The notes under the pieces are model-generated. The model did not search any database, was not told the origin of the DNA, and saw nothing but the letters and a program-made list of their open reading frames with translations. A DNA stretch of 62,260 bases from Clostridium tetanomorphum (GTDB lineage: Bacteria; Bacillota; Clostridia; Clostridiales; Clostridiaceae), in assembly GCF_017873215.1 (NCBI RefSeq), contig NZ_JAGGKA010000024.1, positions 1 through 62,260 on the forward strand, read 5' to 3'. Position numbers and translations under genes: made by a program. Position 1 is the stretch's first letter; the number at the start of each line of letters is the position of its first letter. Shown here in pieces: positions 36,876 through 46,724 of this stretch.

Positions 36876-38198
36876 TTATCTATATCCTAGCAACTGTTTT
36901 AAAAAGTCAATATTTCCAAAGAAATGTAAATGAGCATAACCTGCTACTGTATTGTTTTTTATATATCCACATTCCCATTGTTTTTCTTTTCCATCATACA
37001 TAGTTTTCTTAACTTTATATATTTTACTATCTTCTGTACTTACACAGGATTTATGGAACTCATGGCATTTTATTCTGGTACCCTTAGATAAAATTTCATT
37101 ATCCTTATCTATTTCTATTTCTGCATAACCAAAATTTTGAAGTTTTTTAGTCATAGTAGCTTTACCACTAAAAAATCCTACTGTACTACATTCCATATCT
37201 CCATTATCTATAGCTTTTGTAAGGTACATAAGACCTCCACATTCAGCATAGCATTTTAATCCATTATCTAATGCATCCTTTATACTTTTAATCATAGATT
37301 TATTAGCACTTAGCTGTTCTAAAAATACTTCTGGATATCCTCCACCTATATACAAAAAATCTAAATTTTCAGGTAATGTACTTCCACTTAAAGGACTAAA
37401 ATATACTATTTCTCCTACTTCACTTAAAAGTTCTAGATTTTCTTTGTAATAAAAGCTAAAAGCTTTGTCATAAGCTACTCCTATTTTAAATCCCTTATTT
37501 TCTAAATGATAATTATCTTCATATTTAGGTAAATCTTTAAAACATTGTAAAAGGCCATCTATATCTACATTCTTTAATATAAGGTCACTACATATGTCTA
37601 TTTTGTCATCTAAATCATCTATTTCACTACTTTGAATAAGACCTAAATGTCTACTTTCTAAAATTAATCTTTCATCTTTAGGCACATATCCAAATACTTT
37701 TATTTTACAATTATATTCTATAGTAGCTTTTAAAAGATTATAATAACTTTCACTTACATTATTAAGTATTACTCCTACTATATTTATATTATCAAAGTTT
37801 ATAAGTCCATTTATTTCAGCACACAATGTGGCACTTTGAGCTTTAGGTGACAGCACTAAAACCACTGGAAGTCCCAAAATTTTAGCTACATGAGCTGTTG
37901 AATAAGTTGAGTCTATTCCCTTACCATCATATAATCCCATAACTCCTTCAACTACACCTAAATCTCCTTCACCTCTAGAATAAGAAGCTTTAACTCCTTC
38001 TTCTCCCATAAGATAAAGATCTAAATTTCTTGAAGACTTTCCTGTTATTTTTGCATGAAAAGCTGGATCTATATAATCTGGCCCAACTTTATATCCTTGC
38101 ACATCAAAACCTTTTTTCATTAAAGCTTTCATAAGACCAACAGTAATGGTGGTTTTTCCTCCACCACTACTATTAGATGATATAAGTATACTCTTCAT
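36876..38198 (-). CDS. cbiA: Cobyrinate a,c-diamide synthase
   Basis: A 440-aa CbiA/CobB amidotransferase. The N-terminal ATPase half starts with ISSNSSGGGKTTITVGLMKA; the C-terminal class I-like glutaminase half has the nucleophile Cys in CYAECGGLMYLT near residue 326 and a His near the end (GYAHLHFFGN). It amidates the a and c side chains with glutamine and ATP. AAAGGTG precedes the ATG. It starts 15 nt after hemL. Confidence 0.95.
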   Translation of the reverse strand: MKSILISSNSSGGGKTTITVGLMKALMKKGFDVQGYKVGPDYIDPAFHAKITGKSSRNLDLYLMGEEGVKASYSRGEGDLGVVEGVMGLYDGKGIDSTYSTAHVAKILGLPVVLVLSPKAQSATLCAEINGLINFDNINIVGVILNNVSESYYNLLKATIEYNCKIKVFGYVPKDERLILESRHLGLIQSSEIDDLDDKIDICSDLILKNVDIDGLLQCFKDLPKYEDNYHLENKGFKIGVAYDKAFSFYYKENLELLSEVGEIVYFSPLSGSTLPENLDFLYIGGGYPEVFLEQLSANKSMIKSIKDALDNGLKCYAECGGLMYLTKAIDNGDMECSTVGFFSGKATMTKKLQNFGYAEIEIDKDNEILSKGTRIKCHEFHKSCVSTEDSKIYKVKKTMYDGKEKQWECGYIKNNTVAGYAHLHFFGNIDFLKQLLGYR

Positions 38199-38213
38199 AA
38201 CTACACCTTTTCC

Positions 38214-39482
38214 CTAGAATTTTTTCATAGCCTCTAAAAACTTTTCTATTTCTTCTTCTTTATGTTTAACTCCTATGAACATAGCCTCGAACTGTGATGG
38301 CGCTGCATATACCCCACAATTTAGCATATGTTCAAAAAATTTTCCAAACAACTTAGTGTCGCATGTTTTAGCATCTTCATAATTTCTTACACTTTCCTTT
38401 TCTGTGAAGAACGGTGTCATCATAGCTCCACATCTGTTTACGGTAAGAGGAATTCCTTTCTCTTTAGTTATTTTTTTCATACCTTCTTCAAGCATTCTTC
38501 CCATATTTTCCATGTGATCATAATAATTTGGATTTTCATGAAGCTTCTTCAAAGTTGCATATCCAGCCGCCATTACTACTGGATTTCCTGACATAGTTCC
38601 TGCTTGATATACAGGTCCCATTGGTGATAATTTTTCCATTATCTTTTTTTTACCACCATAAGCACCACATGGAAGTCCTCCTCCCATAATCTTTGCATAA
38701 GTTGTAAGATCTGGAACTATACCATAAATGCTCTGTGCTCCTTTATAAGCCACTCTAAACCCTGACATAACTTCATCGAATATAAGAAGTGCCTCTGAAT
38801 TAGTACAAACTTCTCTAAGGCCCTGTAAAAATTCTTTTTCTCCTGGAATTACTCCCATATTTCCTGCCACAGGCTCTACTATGACAGCGGCTATATCTTC
38901 ACCATGCTTTTCAAATAATGCTTTTACACTTTCTATATCATTATATTGAGCAATTAAAGTATTTTGTATACTTCCTTCTGGCACTCCTGGAGAACCTGGT
39001 ATTCTTTCAGTAAGTACCCCTGAACCTGCTTCTACTAAGAATCCATCAAAATGACCATGATAACATCCTGCAAATTTTACTATTTTATCTCTTTTAGTAT
39101 ATCCTCTTGCCAGCTTTACAGCACTCATGGTAGCTTCAGTACCCGAGTTAACCATTCTAACCATATCCACATTATCTAACGTATCAATCATATGTTTTGC
39201 AAGTACTAATTCTGCTTCAGTTGGAGCCCCAAAACTTATAGCATTATCTACCATATCCTTTATAGCTTTTACTATGTCTGGATCATTGTGTCCAAGTATC
39301 ATAGGTCCCCAAGAAGCTACGAAATCTATATATTCTTTTCCATCCTCATCCCATATATGTGAGCCTAATCCTTTCTTAATAACCGGTGGATTAGCAGTAA
39401 CATTTCTAAAAGCTCTAACGGGACTATTAACTCCACCAGGCATATACTTTTTTGATTGTTCAAATATCTCTAAACTTGTCAA
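38214..39482 (-). CDS. hemL: Glutamate-1-semialdehyde 2,1-aminomutase
   Basis: A PLP enzyme that makes 5-aminolevulinate in the C5 pathway. Landmarks are [15 protein letters not shown], the PLP lysine in [17 protein letters not shown] near residue 265 and [18 protein letters not shown] near 115. The start is taken as TTG 39482 (422 aa) with GGGGAG nine bases upstream; the TTG at 39491 directly abuts that site. It lies 15 nt after hemB within the cob operon, so this ALA supply seems devoted to corrinoids. Confidence 0.95.
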   Translation of the reverse strand: MTSLEIFEQSKKYMPGGVNSPVRAFRNVTANPPVIKKGLGSHIWDEDGKEYIDFVASWGPMILGHNDPDIVKAIKDMVDNAISFGAPTEAELVLAKHMIDTLDNVDMVRMVNSGTEATMSAVKLARGYTKRDKIVKFAGCYHGHFDGFLVEAGSGVLTERIPGSPGVPEGSIQNTLIAQYNDIESVKALFEKHGEDIAAVIVEPVAGNMGVIPGEKEFLQGLREVCTNSEALLIFDEVMSGFRVAYKGAQSIYGIVPDLTTYAKIMGGGLPCGAYGGKKKIMEKLSPMGPVYQAGTMSGNPVVMAAGYATLKKLHENPNYYDHMENMGRMLEEGMKKITKEKGIPLTVNRCGAMMTPFFTEKESVRNYEDAKTCDTKLFGKFFEHMLNCGVYAAPSQFEAMFIGVKHKEEEIEKFLEAMKKF

Positions 39483-39497
39483 AAGTATCAACTCCCC

Positions 39498-40460
39498 TTA
39501 TTTAATCCATTTTGCTGCATCAATTGCATAATAAGTTATTATCATATCCGCTCCTGCTCTTTTTATAGATAATAACATTTCCAAGGCAATTCTTTTTTCA
39601 TCTATAAGACCAGCTTTAGCTGCTGCTTTAACCATAGCATATTCTCCACTTACACTGTAAGCTGCTATTGGCATATCAGTTCTATCCTTAGCCCATCTTA
39701 TAACATCTAAATAAGATAAAGCAGGCTTAACCATTATTATATCTGCTCCTTCTTCAATATCACTTTCTATTTCAAGTATTGCTTCTCTTATATTACCTGG
39801 ATCCATCTGGTATGTTTTTCTATCTCCAAATTGAGGAGATGAATCTGCTGCTTCTCTAAATGGCCCATAAAAAGCTGAACAGTATTTTGCACTATAAGAC
39901 ATTATAGGAATATTTTTAAATCCATTTTTATCCAAAGCATCTCTTATGGCATTAATTCTTCCATCCATCATATCTGATGGAGCTATCATATCTGCCCCTG
40001 CTTTAGCATGTGATACAGAAATTTTAGCTAAATATTCTAAAGTCTTGTCATTATCTACATCTTGCCCACAGATAATTCCGCAATGTCCATGATTTGTATA
40101 TTCACACATACAAACATCTGTAATAACATAAAGTTCTGGAGCTAATTCTTTTATCTTTCTTATAGCCTTTTGAATTATTCCATTATCATCATAAGCATCG
40201 CTACCTACTTCATCTTTATGTTCTGGAATTCCAAATAATATTATTCCCTTAATTTTAGCATCTACAACTTCATTAACTATTTCATCTAACCTATCTATTG
40301 AAAAATGATAGTTATTAGGAAGAGAGGATATTTCTTTTTTTATATTTTTTCCATCTACTACAAATATAGGATATATAAAATCATTTGGAGTTAATACAGT
40401 TTCCCTAACCATACTTCTTATAGCTTCATTTTGTCTAAGTCTTCTATGTCTATCAAACAT
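39498..40460 (-). CDS. hemB: Delta-aminolevulinic acid dehydratase (porphobilinogen synthase)
   Basis: HemB joins two ALA molecules into porphobilinogen. Landmarks are [19 protein letters not shown], the zinc cysteines in [14 protein letters not shown] near residue 118, Schiff-base lysines in [17 protein letters not shown] and [10 protein letters not shown]. The start is ATG 40460 (MFDRHRRL, 320 aa), seven bases after GGGGTG; the in-frame start at 40469 is inside that site. Confidence 0.96.
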   Translation of the reverse strand: MFDRHRRLRQNEAIRSMVRETVLTPNDFIYPIFVVDGKNIKKEISSLPNNYHFSIDRLDEIVNEVVDAKIKGIILFGIPEHKDEVGSDAYDDNGIIQKAIRKIKELAPELYVITDVCMCEYTNHGHCGIICGQDVDNDKTLEYLAKISVSHAKAGADMIAPSDMMDGRINAIRDALDKNGFKNIPIMSYSAKYCSAFYGPFREAADSSPQFGDRKTYQMDPGNIREAILEIESDIEEGADIIMVKPALSYLDVIRWAKDRTDMPIAAYSVSGEYAMVKAAAKAGLIDEKRIALEMLLSIKRAGADMIITYYAIDAAKWIK

Positions 40461-40480
40461 AATTAACACCCCGCCTTTTT

Positions 40481-40631
40481 TCAGATAACAGATAAGGATA
40501 ATTCTTCTTCATTTCCATTACAAAAAATTTAAAATTAAGTTTTATCTTGCCCTTAGGGTAAGCTTTCCTTATTTATTATTCATTATTTTTTATTTATAAT
40601 CTGTACTCTATACTCTATAATCTGTTCTTTA
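40481..40631. repeat. Small inverted-repeat intergenic element, copy d
   Basis: The left arm CAGATAACAGATAAGG (40482-40497) and the right arm (40597-40631, TAATCTGTACTCTATACTC) are inverted and related to copies a and b; the centre shares TTATTTATTATTCATTATT-type sequence with copy a. It fills the gap between hemB and the cobA-hemD stop and ends one base from that stop. Confidence 0.45.
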
Positions 40632-42092
40632 TTATTTTATATTTAATAATTTGTGAATCATTCCCTCTGTGGTGTATTCCTCACAAACTAAATGCTCTAT
40701 TTTATTCTTTTCTAATTCTTTGGCTGTAATAGGTCCTATAGCTAAACACTGCTTTTTCTTTAGATTTTCTAATCCTACTAAATTTATCATATTTCTTACT
40801 ATACTTGGACTTGTAAATAATACTATATCTACATCTTCAAATGCTTCAGGATTTGATACATTTCCTTTAACTATTTCATAAGTAACAACTTCATCCACCA
40901 TACAACCTATTCCCTTTAACGCTTCCACTAAGTATTCCCTAGCTTGTTTTGAACGAGGAAGTAATATTTTATCTCCTTCCTTTAAATAAGGCTTCATTTG
41001 CTCAAATAAATTCTCTGCTACAAACTCTTCTGCTATAATTTCAGCTTTAATCCCTCTTGTTAAAAGCGCCTTTGCTGTGGCAGGTCCAATAGCTGCAAAT
41101 TTACCTTTAATATTTCTTATGTCATATTCCTTTTGTATTAAATAATCAAAGAATATATTTACACCATTTACACTAGTTAAAACTATGTAACCATAGTCAT
41201 TTAATTTATTCATATAATCTTCTAAATTTCTATTAGTTTCTTTAACCTTTATAGCATTGATTTCAGTGACCTGTGCTCCTAAATCACTTAACCTTTCTCT
41301 TAATTCTCTAGCCTGTTCCTTTGATCTAGTAACACAAATGTTTTTACCAAACAATGGTTTTCTCTCAAACCAATTAAATTTATCATTAAATTGAACTACT
41401 TCTCCTACTAATATGATACAAGGAGAGCTTATACCAATGGCTTCAGCCTTTTCTTTTATATCTTCAAGAGTTCCTATAGCCTTTTTCTGCTTTGCAGTAG
41501 TTCCTCTCATAATAATAGCGCAAGGCGTACTTTCACTCATTCCATTTTCCATAAGTCTATTTCTAATTATATCTAAATTCTTAAAACCCATTAAAAATAT
41601 TAATGTGCCGCCAATTCCAGCTACAGCTTTCCAATCTATATTAAGTTTATCTGCTGTCATTCCAGTAAACACATGGAATCCTTGAGATATAGCTCTATGA
41701 GTTACAGGTATCCCTGCATAATTTGGCACTGATATAGCAGAAGTAATCCCTGGAATAACTTCAAATTCTATATTATCTTCTATGAGCCTTAATATTTCTT
41801 CACCACCACGGCCAAATACAAAAGGATCTCCACCTTTTATTCTTCCAACAATGTGACCTTTTTTAGCTAACTCTGCTAACATTTCATTTATTTCTTCCTG
41901 AGTTTTATAATGACATCCAGGTTCTTTTCCACAATAGTATATCTCACAATCTTCATTTAAATATTTCAATATTCCTGGGCCTGCTAGTCTATCATACATA
42001 ACTGCCGTACATTTTTTTAACATTCTCACAGCCTTTAACGTTATAAGTTCTTCATCCCCTGGTCCTGCTCCTATAAGATAAACTTTACTCAT
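40632..42092 (-). CDS. cobA-hemD: Uroporphyrinogen-III C-methyltransferase / uroporphyrinogen-III synthase fusion
   Basis: A 486-aa bifunctional protein. Residues 1-~240 are CobA/SUMT (YLIGAGPGDEELITLKAVR, CGKEPGCHYKTQEEIN, GRIKGGDPFVFGRGGEE), which makes precorrin-2. Residues ~250-486 are HemD (ICVTRSKEQARELRERLSD, VLTSVNGVNIFFDYL, LFTSPSIVRNMINLV), which closes uroporphyrinogen III. The order is enzyme 2 then enzyme 1, common in clostridia. TAGGAGGGT precedes the ATG. It lies 9 nt after hemC. Confidence 0.95.
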   Translation of the reverse strand: MSKVYLIGAGPGDEELITLKAVRMLKKCTAVMYDRLAGPGILKYLNEDCEIYYCGKEPGCHYKTQEEINEMLAELAKKGHIVGRIKGGDPFVFGRGGEEILRLIEDNIEFEVIPGITSAISVPNYAGIPVTHRAISQGFHVFTGMTADKLNIDWKAVAGIGGTLIFLMGFKNLDIIRNRLMENGMSESTPCAIIMRGTTAKQKKAIGTLEDIKEKAEAIGISSPCIILVGEVVQFNDKFNWFERKPLFGKNICVTRSKEQARELRERLSDLGAQVTEINAIKVKETNRNLEDYMNKLNDYGYIVLTSVNGVNIFFDYLIQKEYDIRNIKGKFAAIGPATAKALLTRGIKAEIIAEEFVAENLFEQMKPYLKEGDKILLPRSKQAREYLVEALKGIGCMVDEVVTYEIVKGNVSNPEAFEDVDIVLFTSPSIVRNMINLVGLENLKKKQCLAIGPITAKELEKNKIEHLVCEEYTTEGMIHKLLNIK

Positions 42093-42101
42093 ATTACCCT
42101 C

Positions 42102-42974
42102 CTAAGCATTCATAATTTTTTTGGCTAAATTTTTTCCTAATTCTTCAAAGGCTTCTGCTTTTCCTTCTATATCTTTCTTAACTATTCTTCCACCTATTTC
42201 ATATATTCCTACTATATACATTAAATCCTTTTCCAGTATTGCATATGCTCCTATAGTAGAATGGCAATCTCCTTTAAGCTCTCTCATAAAGCTTCTCTCC
42301 GCTTCAACACAAAGCCTTGTTTTTATATGATCTAAATCCTTTATAAATTTCTTTACTTCACTTTCCTTTTTAATTTCTAATCCTAAAGCTCCTTGCCCTA
42401 TAGCTGGAACCATTTCTGTAGGATCAAAATAATTTGTAATTACATCTTCCATATTGAGTCTTTTAAGTCCTGCTGCAGCAAGTATTGTTCCATTTAAATT
42501 AAGCTCTTCAATTTTTCTAATCCTTGTTTGAACATTTCCCCTTATTGGAACTACTTCTATATCAGGTCTTAAAAGTTTAAGCTGTGCCGCTCTTCTTCTA
42601 CTGCTAGTTCCAACTTTACCTCCCTTTGGTAATTCCATAAAAGGAGTTTTATCTCTTGATACAAATACATCCCTTACATCTTCTCTTGTTGGTATAGCTG
42701 CTATTTCAAACATTTCTGGAATTTCATAAGGTACGTCCTTCATACTATGTACTGCTATATCCGCTCTATTTTCCAATAAACTCATCTCAATTTCTTTTAC
42801 AAATAAACCTTTTCCACCTATTTTGTCTAAAATTTTATCTAATATCTTATCTCCTAAAGTTTCCATAAGAAGTTTTTCACATTCTATACCATGTTTTTCT
42901 TTTATCATATTTATAACTAAATCTGTTTGTGTTTGAGCAAGACAACTCTTCCTAGTAGCAACTATTAAATTCAA
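42102..42974 (-). CDS. hemC: Hydroxymethylbilane synthase
   Basis: Porphobilinogen deaminase. The start is taken as TTG 42974 ([16 protein letters not shown], 290 aa), eight bases after GGAGG; the ATG at 42989 and GTG at 42992 overlap the binding site. The dipyrromethane cofactor Cys is in [13 protein letters not shown] near residue 238; [15 protein letters not shown] and [15 protein letters not shown] are substrate-binding arginine motifs. Confidence 0.95.
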   Translation of the reverse strand: MNLIVATRKSCLAQTQTDLVINMIKEKHGIECEKLLMETLGDKILDKILDKIGGKGLFVKEIEMSLLENRADIAVHSMKDVPYEIPEMFEIAAIPTREDVRDVFVSRDKTPFMELPKGGKVGTSSRRRAAQLKLLRPDIEVVPIRGNVQTRIRKIEELNLNGTILAAAGLKRLNMEDVITNYFDPTEMVPAIGQGALGLEIKKESEVKKFIKDLDHIKTRLCVEAERSFMRELKGDCHSTIGAYAILEKDLMYIVGIYEIGGRIVKKDIEGKAEAFEELGKNLAKKIMNA

Positions 42975-43020
42975 AATTCTTACCTCCATCACTTGAAATT
43001 TCCCAAAAGCTAATTTCTAT

Positions 43021-43680
43021 TTAAAAATAGCTCTCAGCTGTAGGGTAAAACATTTTTAGCACACTTTTATGTATATTTTTTTTATAAAAAAAATAAAAAT
43101 CATCAGAAGATACAAATTCCATTATTTTATCTTTATCATCTACATACTTTATTTTATTTCTTAAAGAATAGCTATACTGAACAAATGAATCATATTCTCT
43201 TAAACTTCCCTTTACTTTCTCAGCTAAGTATCTAGATGTTTTAGGGCTTCCCCCTTTTGTATTGATTCCAAAGCTTATAAATTCCGTATCTCTTTGACAA
43301 GGCATCACACATAAACCTTCTTTGAAATCTGTACAATCTAAATATAATTTACTTATTTTATCACAGTGAGTTTTTATAAGTTTATTTACTTTTTCATCAT
43401 TTATTGCAATTACAACAAGATGATTATTTAAAATATATTCTTTTTTGTACTCTTCTTTAATAAGTTTAACATTACTTAAATGAGAAATGCTAGCAAAATC
43501 TTCACAAAATTCCTTAGAAACCACTGTTAAAATACATCCTTTTTTACTAAAGGTTTTAGCTTTTATAAATCCAGCTCTTCCTCCACCTACTATAAGCACC
43601 TTTATTTTATCAGAAATTAATGATAGTAAAGTATAATCTAATCCATTGGATAGAATATCCTTTCTATTATACTCAGACAT
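43021..43680 (-). CDS. sirC: Precorrin-2 dehydrogenase
   Basis: A 219-aa SirC / CysG N-terminal-type protein that oxidises precorrin-2 to sirohydrochlorin with NAD+. The Rossmann start is [18 protein letters not shown] near residue 27, and [20 protein letters not shown] near 137 is the usual SPxxS-like loop. It lacks a CysG methylase half, which is the separate CobA part here. Its ATG lies 43 nt inside hemA in another frame. With CbiK it forms the two-step route to Co-sirohydrochlorin. Confidence 0.85.
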   Translation of the reverse strand: MSEYNRKDILSNGLDYTLLSLISDKIKVLIVGGGRAGFIKAKTFSKKGCILTVVSKEFCEDFASISHLSNVKLIKEEYKKEYILNNHLVVIAINDEKVNKLIKTHCDKISKLYLDCTDFKEGLCVMPCQRDTEFISFGINTKGGSPKTSRYLAEKVKGSLREYDSFVQYSYSLRNKIKYVDDKDKIMEFVSSDDFYFFYKKNIHKSVLKMFYPTAESYF

Positions 43681-44834
43681 TCATCCAACCTACCTTTCAA
43701 CTGTTCTTCTTTTAACACTTCTATAGCTCTATTTACAAATGCATCAGAAGTACTTCTTAAAAGTATTTCTGCTAAAGCATCATTATCTTTTGTATATTTC
43801 TTATTTTTAAAAGTTTTATATCTTTTTCTATAAACATCTTCTCCATACTTCTTTAGTTTTCGTATTTCTGGTGATATCTCTCTTATTTTTTGCCAATCTA
43901 AAAACTCTTTAATATATTTATCCAATATATATCTGTTATTAATCATTATCTGTTCTCTCTTTTGGCAATTTTCATCATTCATGCAACTTATTTTATCTAT
44001 ATCATAAACTTCTACATAATCTAATTCTGCTATTTCTTCCTCTACATCTCTTGGAACAGCTAAATCATATATAATCATCTTCTTTTCTGGAATTTCTACT
44101 TTATGAACAACTGTATGTGGAGCTGACGTACAACTGATTATACAGTCTACATCTTTATAATATTCTCCCTTTTCATTAAAATGTATGACTTTAACTCTGC
44201 TATCTTCTATATCCACTACAGAAGTATTTCTTACTGCTATATAAAGTTTAGAAAAACTTCCTGAAAGTATATATTTACAGGCTAATCTTCCAACCTCTCC
44301 ATATCCTAAAACCATGAAACTCCTTGCACCCTTTTTTCTTCCTTCATTTACTGCTATAGAAGCAGATGATACTGGGATTTTGTATAATTGTGAATTGAAT
44401 CTAAATTCCTTTCCACAAGTAATAGCCATTTGAAAAAGTTTTTGCAAGTCCTTTTTTACACTCTTTTCTTCCAATGCTATTTCATAAGCATCTTTAATTT
44501 GACCTAGTATCTGATCTTCACCTAATATAAGAGAGTCAAAACCACAAATCACTTTCATTAAATGATCAATTGCTTCATTATCTTCATAATGAAATGTGTA
44601 CTTCATATAATTTTTATCCCAATTTAAATTATCAAATATCTGGATAACTATGTCTTTATAATCTTTAGAGGTATTAAAGTATACCTCTGTTCTATTACAA
44701 GTACTTAATATAACAACCTCATCACACACTTCTTTAAGTTTATTTAAACAACTATTATAATGTTTCGGTATTATGGAAAGCTTTTCTCTTATATCTAATT
44801 TAACGTTACTCTTTACTCCTAAAACTCCTATCAT
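43638..44834 (-). CDS. hemA: Glutamyl-tRNA reductase
   Basis: A 398-aa C5-pathway enzyme. The catalytic Cys is in [14 protein letters not shown] near residue 49; [16 protein letters not shown] near 104 and the NADPH-binding [14 protein letters not shown] near 180 are standard; the helical dimerisation tail is present. The ATG directly follows the TAA of a 16-aa leader ORF. It is the first enzyme of the tetrapyrrole supply and a natural control point. Confidence 0.94.
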   Translation of the reverse strand: MIGVLGVKSNVKLDIREKLSIIPKHYNSCLNKLKEVCDEVVILSTCNRTEVYFNTSKDYKDIVIQIFDNLNWDKNYMKYTFHYEDNEAIDHLMKVICGFDSLILGEDQILGQIKDAYEIALEEKSVKKDLQKLFQMAITCGKEFRFNSQLYKIPVSSASIAVNEGRKKGARSFMVLGYGEVGRLACKYILSGSFSKLYIAVRNTSVVDIEDSRVKVIHFNEKGEYYKDVDCIISCTSAPHTVVHKVEIPEKKMIIYDLAVPRDVEEEIAELDYVEVYDIDKISCMNDENCQKREQIMINNRYILDKYIKEFLDWQKIREISPEIRKLKKYGEDVYRKRYKTFKNKKYTKDNDALAEILLRSTSDAFVNRAIEVLKEEQLKGRLDECLSIIERIFYPMD

Positions 44835-44885
44835 TTAACCTATCATCTCCATAAAGAATTTATCCATTTCATATGCATAAGACAT
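44835..44885 (-). CDS. 16-aa leader peptide of hemA
   Basis: ATG TCT TAT ... GGT TAA encodes MSYAYEMDKFFMEMIG. It has a perfect AGGAGG six bases upstream, a better site than hemA itself has, and its TAA is directly followed by the hemA ATG. This layout fits obligatory translational coupling or a regulatory leader. The 93-nt gap to cbiQ otherwise holds only AT-rich sequence. Confidence 0.6.
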   Translation of the reverse strand: MSYAYEMDKFFMEMIG

Positions 44886-44978
44886 GCTTTTCCTCCTAAT
44901 AAAAAACTGTCTTATATAAGTTTAATACTTAATGTGCATATAAATTTTAGATAATTCGAATCCAACAAATTTAAAGAT

Positions 44979-45695
44979 TTATAATATTAATTTATTATTT
45001 AAAATAACCGTACATAAAATCAATATAATATCATAAAAAAATATTAGAGCAAATCTTCCTTTAGAAAAATCAAAAGTTGTATCTAAATATGGCATATACC
45101 CCCTATAGCATCTACTATTAATTCCTTCTTTAATGCTTTCCCATCTTGTCATAGTATTAACAAATAAAAGTGCTGCCATTTTTCCCGTGCTCTTTATTTT
45201 TAATGAAAAGTTATCAAAACCACCCCTAGATTTCATAGCTGAATACATAATATTGTATTCTTCATTTATTATAACTAAAAATCTTTCCATAGACTTAGCT
45301 ATATCACAAATGTCTTTTAACCATTTATTTTTAGATAATAAATATAGCACTTGATCTATAGGTGTAGTTAATGAAAAAAAACTTAAACATAATCCTGCGG
45401 ATAAGCTTTTGAGTACTATTATACCCGCATATTTCCATCCATAATCAAAGACAAAGGTAATAGATGAAAATGCTGCAAAACCTGCTATTTCCAGGGCAAA
45501 TTTTACTACTATTTTCATATTATTCCTGATTTTTATGTGTAATAACACAAAAAACAGTATATTGCCAATAATTATAATGGGATTTTTTACAAATCCCATT
45601 ACTATTATTGGCATTACTGCTAATAATATCTTCTCTATTGGATGTACATTTGTTAATTTATTTCTCCTGGACAGAGCCATTATTAACTTTAACAT
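44979..45695 (-). CDS. cbiQ: Cobalt ECF transporter T component
   Basis: A 238-aa membrane protein of the CbiQ/EcfT family with about five hydrophobic helices and the coupling motif region AMKSRGGFDNFSLK near residue 152, then NSRCYRGYMPYL. The ATG at 45695 lies inside cbiN, with AGGAAAG upstream. It belongs with CbiN and CbiM, but no cbiO ATPase gene follows; hemA comes next. Confidence 0.9.
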   Translation of the reverse strand: MLKLIMALSRRNKLTNVHPIEKILLAVMPIIVMGFVKNPIIIIGNILFFVLLHIKIRNNMKIVVKFALEIAGFAAFSSITFVFDYGWKYAGIIVLKSLSAGLCLSFFSLTTPIDQVLYLLSKNKWLKDICDIAKSMERFLVIINEEYNIMYSAMKSRGGFDNFSLKIKSTGKMAALLFVNTMTRWESIKEGINSRCYRGYMPYLDTTFDFSKGRFALIFFYDIILILCTVILNNKLIL

Positions 45696-45957
45696 TGCTT
45701 TTCTTTCCTATATAAAATCCTATAAATCCTGCTCCTATAGCAGCCTGTACTGCAAAAAGAAGACTTTCTATTTCGCCAGATGGTGGTTCCCAAAAGCTAC
45801 TGAACCATGGCTCATAGTTTGCATTAGTTTCTTTTATTGTGTCTTCTATTTGATCATCTGCTCCTCCAAATTCTCCACCTTTTTTACTTCCTATAACTAA
45901 GGAACCTATTATAACTATAAAACAGACTAATAATAAAGATATAGTTTTCTTTTTCAA
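45658..45957 (-). CDS. cbiN: Cobalt transport protein CbiN
   Basis: A 99-aa protein with two transmembrane helices (5-24 and ~66-86) and the conserved extracellular stretch NYEPWFSSFWEPPSGEIESLLFA (landmark EPPSGEIESLLF). CbiN helps CbiM load Co2+. The start is TTG at 45957 with GAGGTGA upstream, one base from the cbiM stop. It overlaps cbiQ by 38 nt. Confidence 0.93.
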   Translation of the reverse strand: MKKKTISLLLVCFIVIIGSLVIGSKKGGEFGGADDQIEDTIKETNANYEPWFSSFWEPPSGEIESLLFAVQAAIGAGFIGFYIGKKSNVKVNNGSVQEK

Positions 45958-46680
45958 TTATTTCACCTCGCTAAGTATCTGTATTTCTTTAGCTGAATAT
46001 TTTTCTATAAACTCAAATATAACGACTGTTAATATTCCTTCTACTATAGCAAGTGGAATCTGTGTTATTGAGAATATAGAAAAGAATTTAACAAAAGCTG
46101 CTCCTACTCCACCATTTTGCGCTGGAAAAGCTAAAGATAGTTGTACTGCTGTAACAAAATATGTTGTTAAATCTCCTAAACATGCAGCCAAAAAAACTGC
46201 AGCTTTTTTATTTTTATTTTTAAGTCCTATGTAAATAAGATAGGAAACTATAGGTCCTGCTATACCCATAGATACTGTATTTGCTCCAAGAGTTGTAAGT
46301 CCTCCATGAGCAAGTAAAAGTGCTTGAAATAATAATACTATAATACCTACTACTGATGATATAAATGGTCCAAAAATTATTGCTGAAAGTCCTGTACCTG
46401 TTGGATGAGAACAACTTCCTGTAACTGATGGTATCTTCATAGCTGAAAGAATAAATGCATATGCTGCCACCAATCCTAAAAGCATTTTTATGTCTTTACT
46501 TTTTCCACCTTTTTCTCTTACTTGCTTAAGTCCTATGATAATAAATGGTGCTGCTATAACAAAATATACACCAGCCCAAGTTGGTGGTAAAAATCCTTCT
46601 GCTATATGCATAGCATAAACATTAGGAGTAATGGTAAATAAAAAAGCTACCATCATAAAGAGTGTAAATTTTTTTGTCAT
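45958..46680 (-). CDS. cbiM: Cobalt ECF transporter S component CbiM
   Basis: A 240-aa integral membrane protein. A signal-like N-terminus (1-23) precedes MHIAEGFLPPTWAG; in this family cleavage exposes the Met-His pair whose N-terminal groups bind Co2+. The His-containing SCSHPTGTGLSAIIFGP near residue 92 and AHGGLTTLGANTVSMGIAGP near 129 are family signatures. GGAGGGA precedes the ATG. Confidence 0.95.
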   Translation of the reverse strand: MTKKFTLFMMVAFLFTITPNVYAMHIAEGFLPPTWAGVYFVIAAPFIIIGLKQVREKGGKSKDIKMLLGLVAAYAFILSAMKIPSVTGSCSHPTGTGLSAIIFGPFISSVVGIIVLLFQALLLAHGGLTTLGANTVSMGIAGPIVSYLIYIGLKNKNKKAAVFLAACLGDLTTYFVTAVQLSLAFPAQNGGVGAAFVKFFSIFSITQIPLAIVEGILTVVIFEFIEKYSAKEIQILSEVK

Positions 46681-46724
46681 TTAAAAATCCCTCCACATTA
46701 TAATAATTTATAAATTAAATGCTA

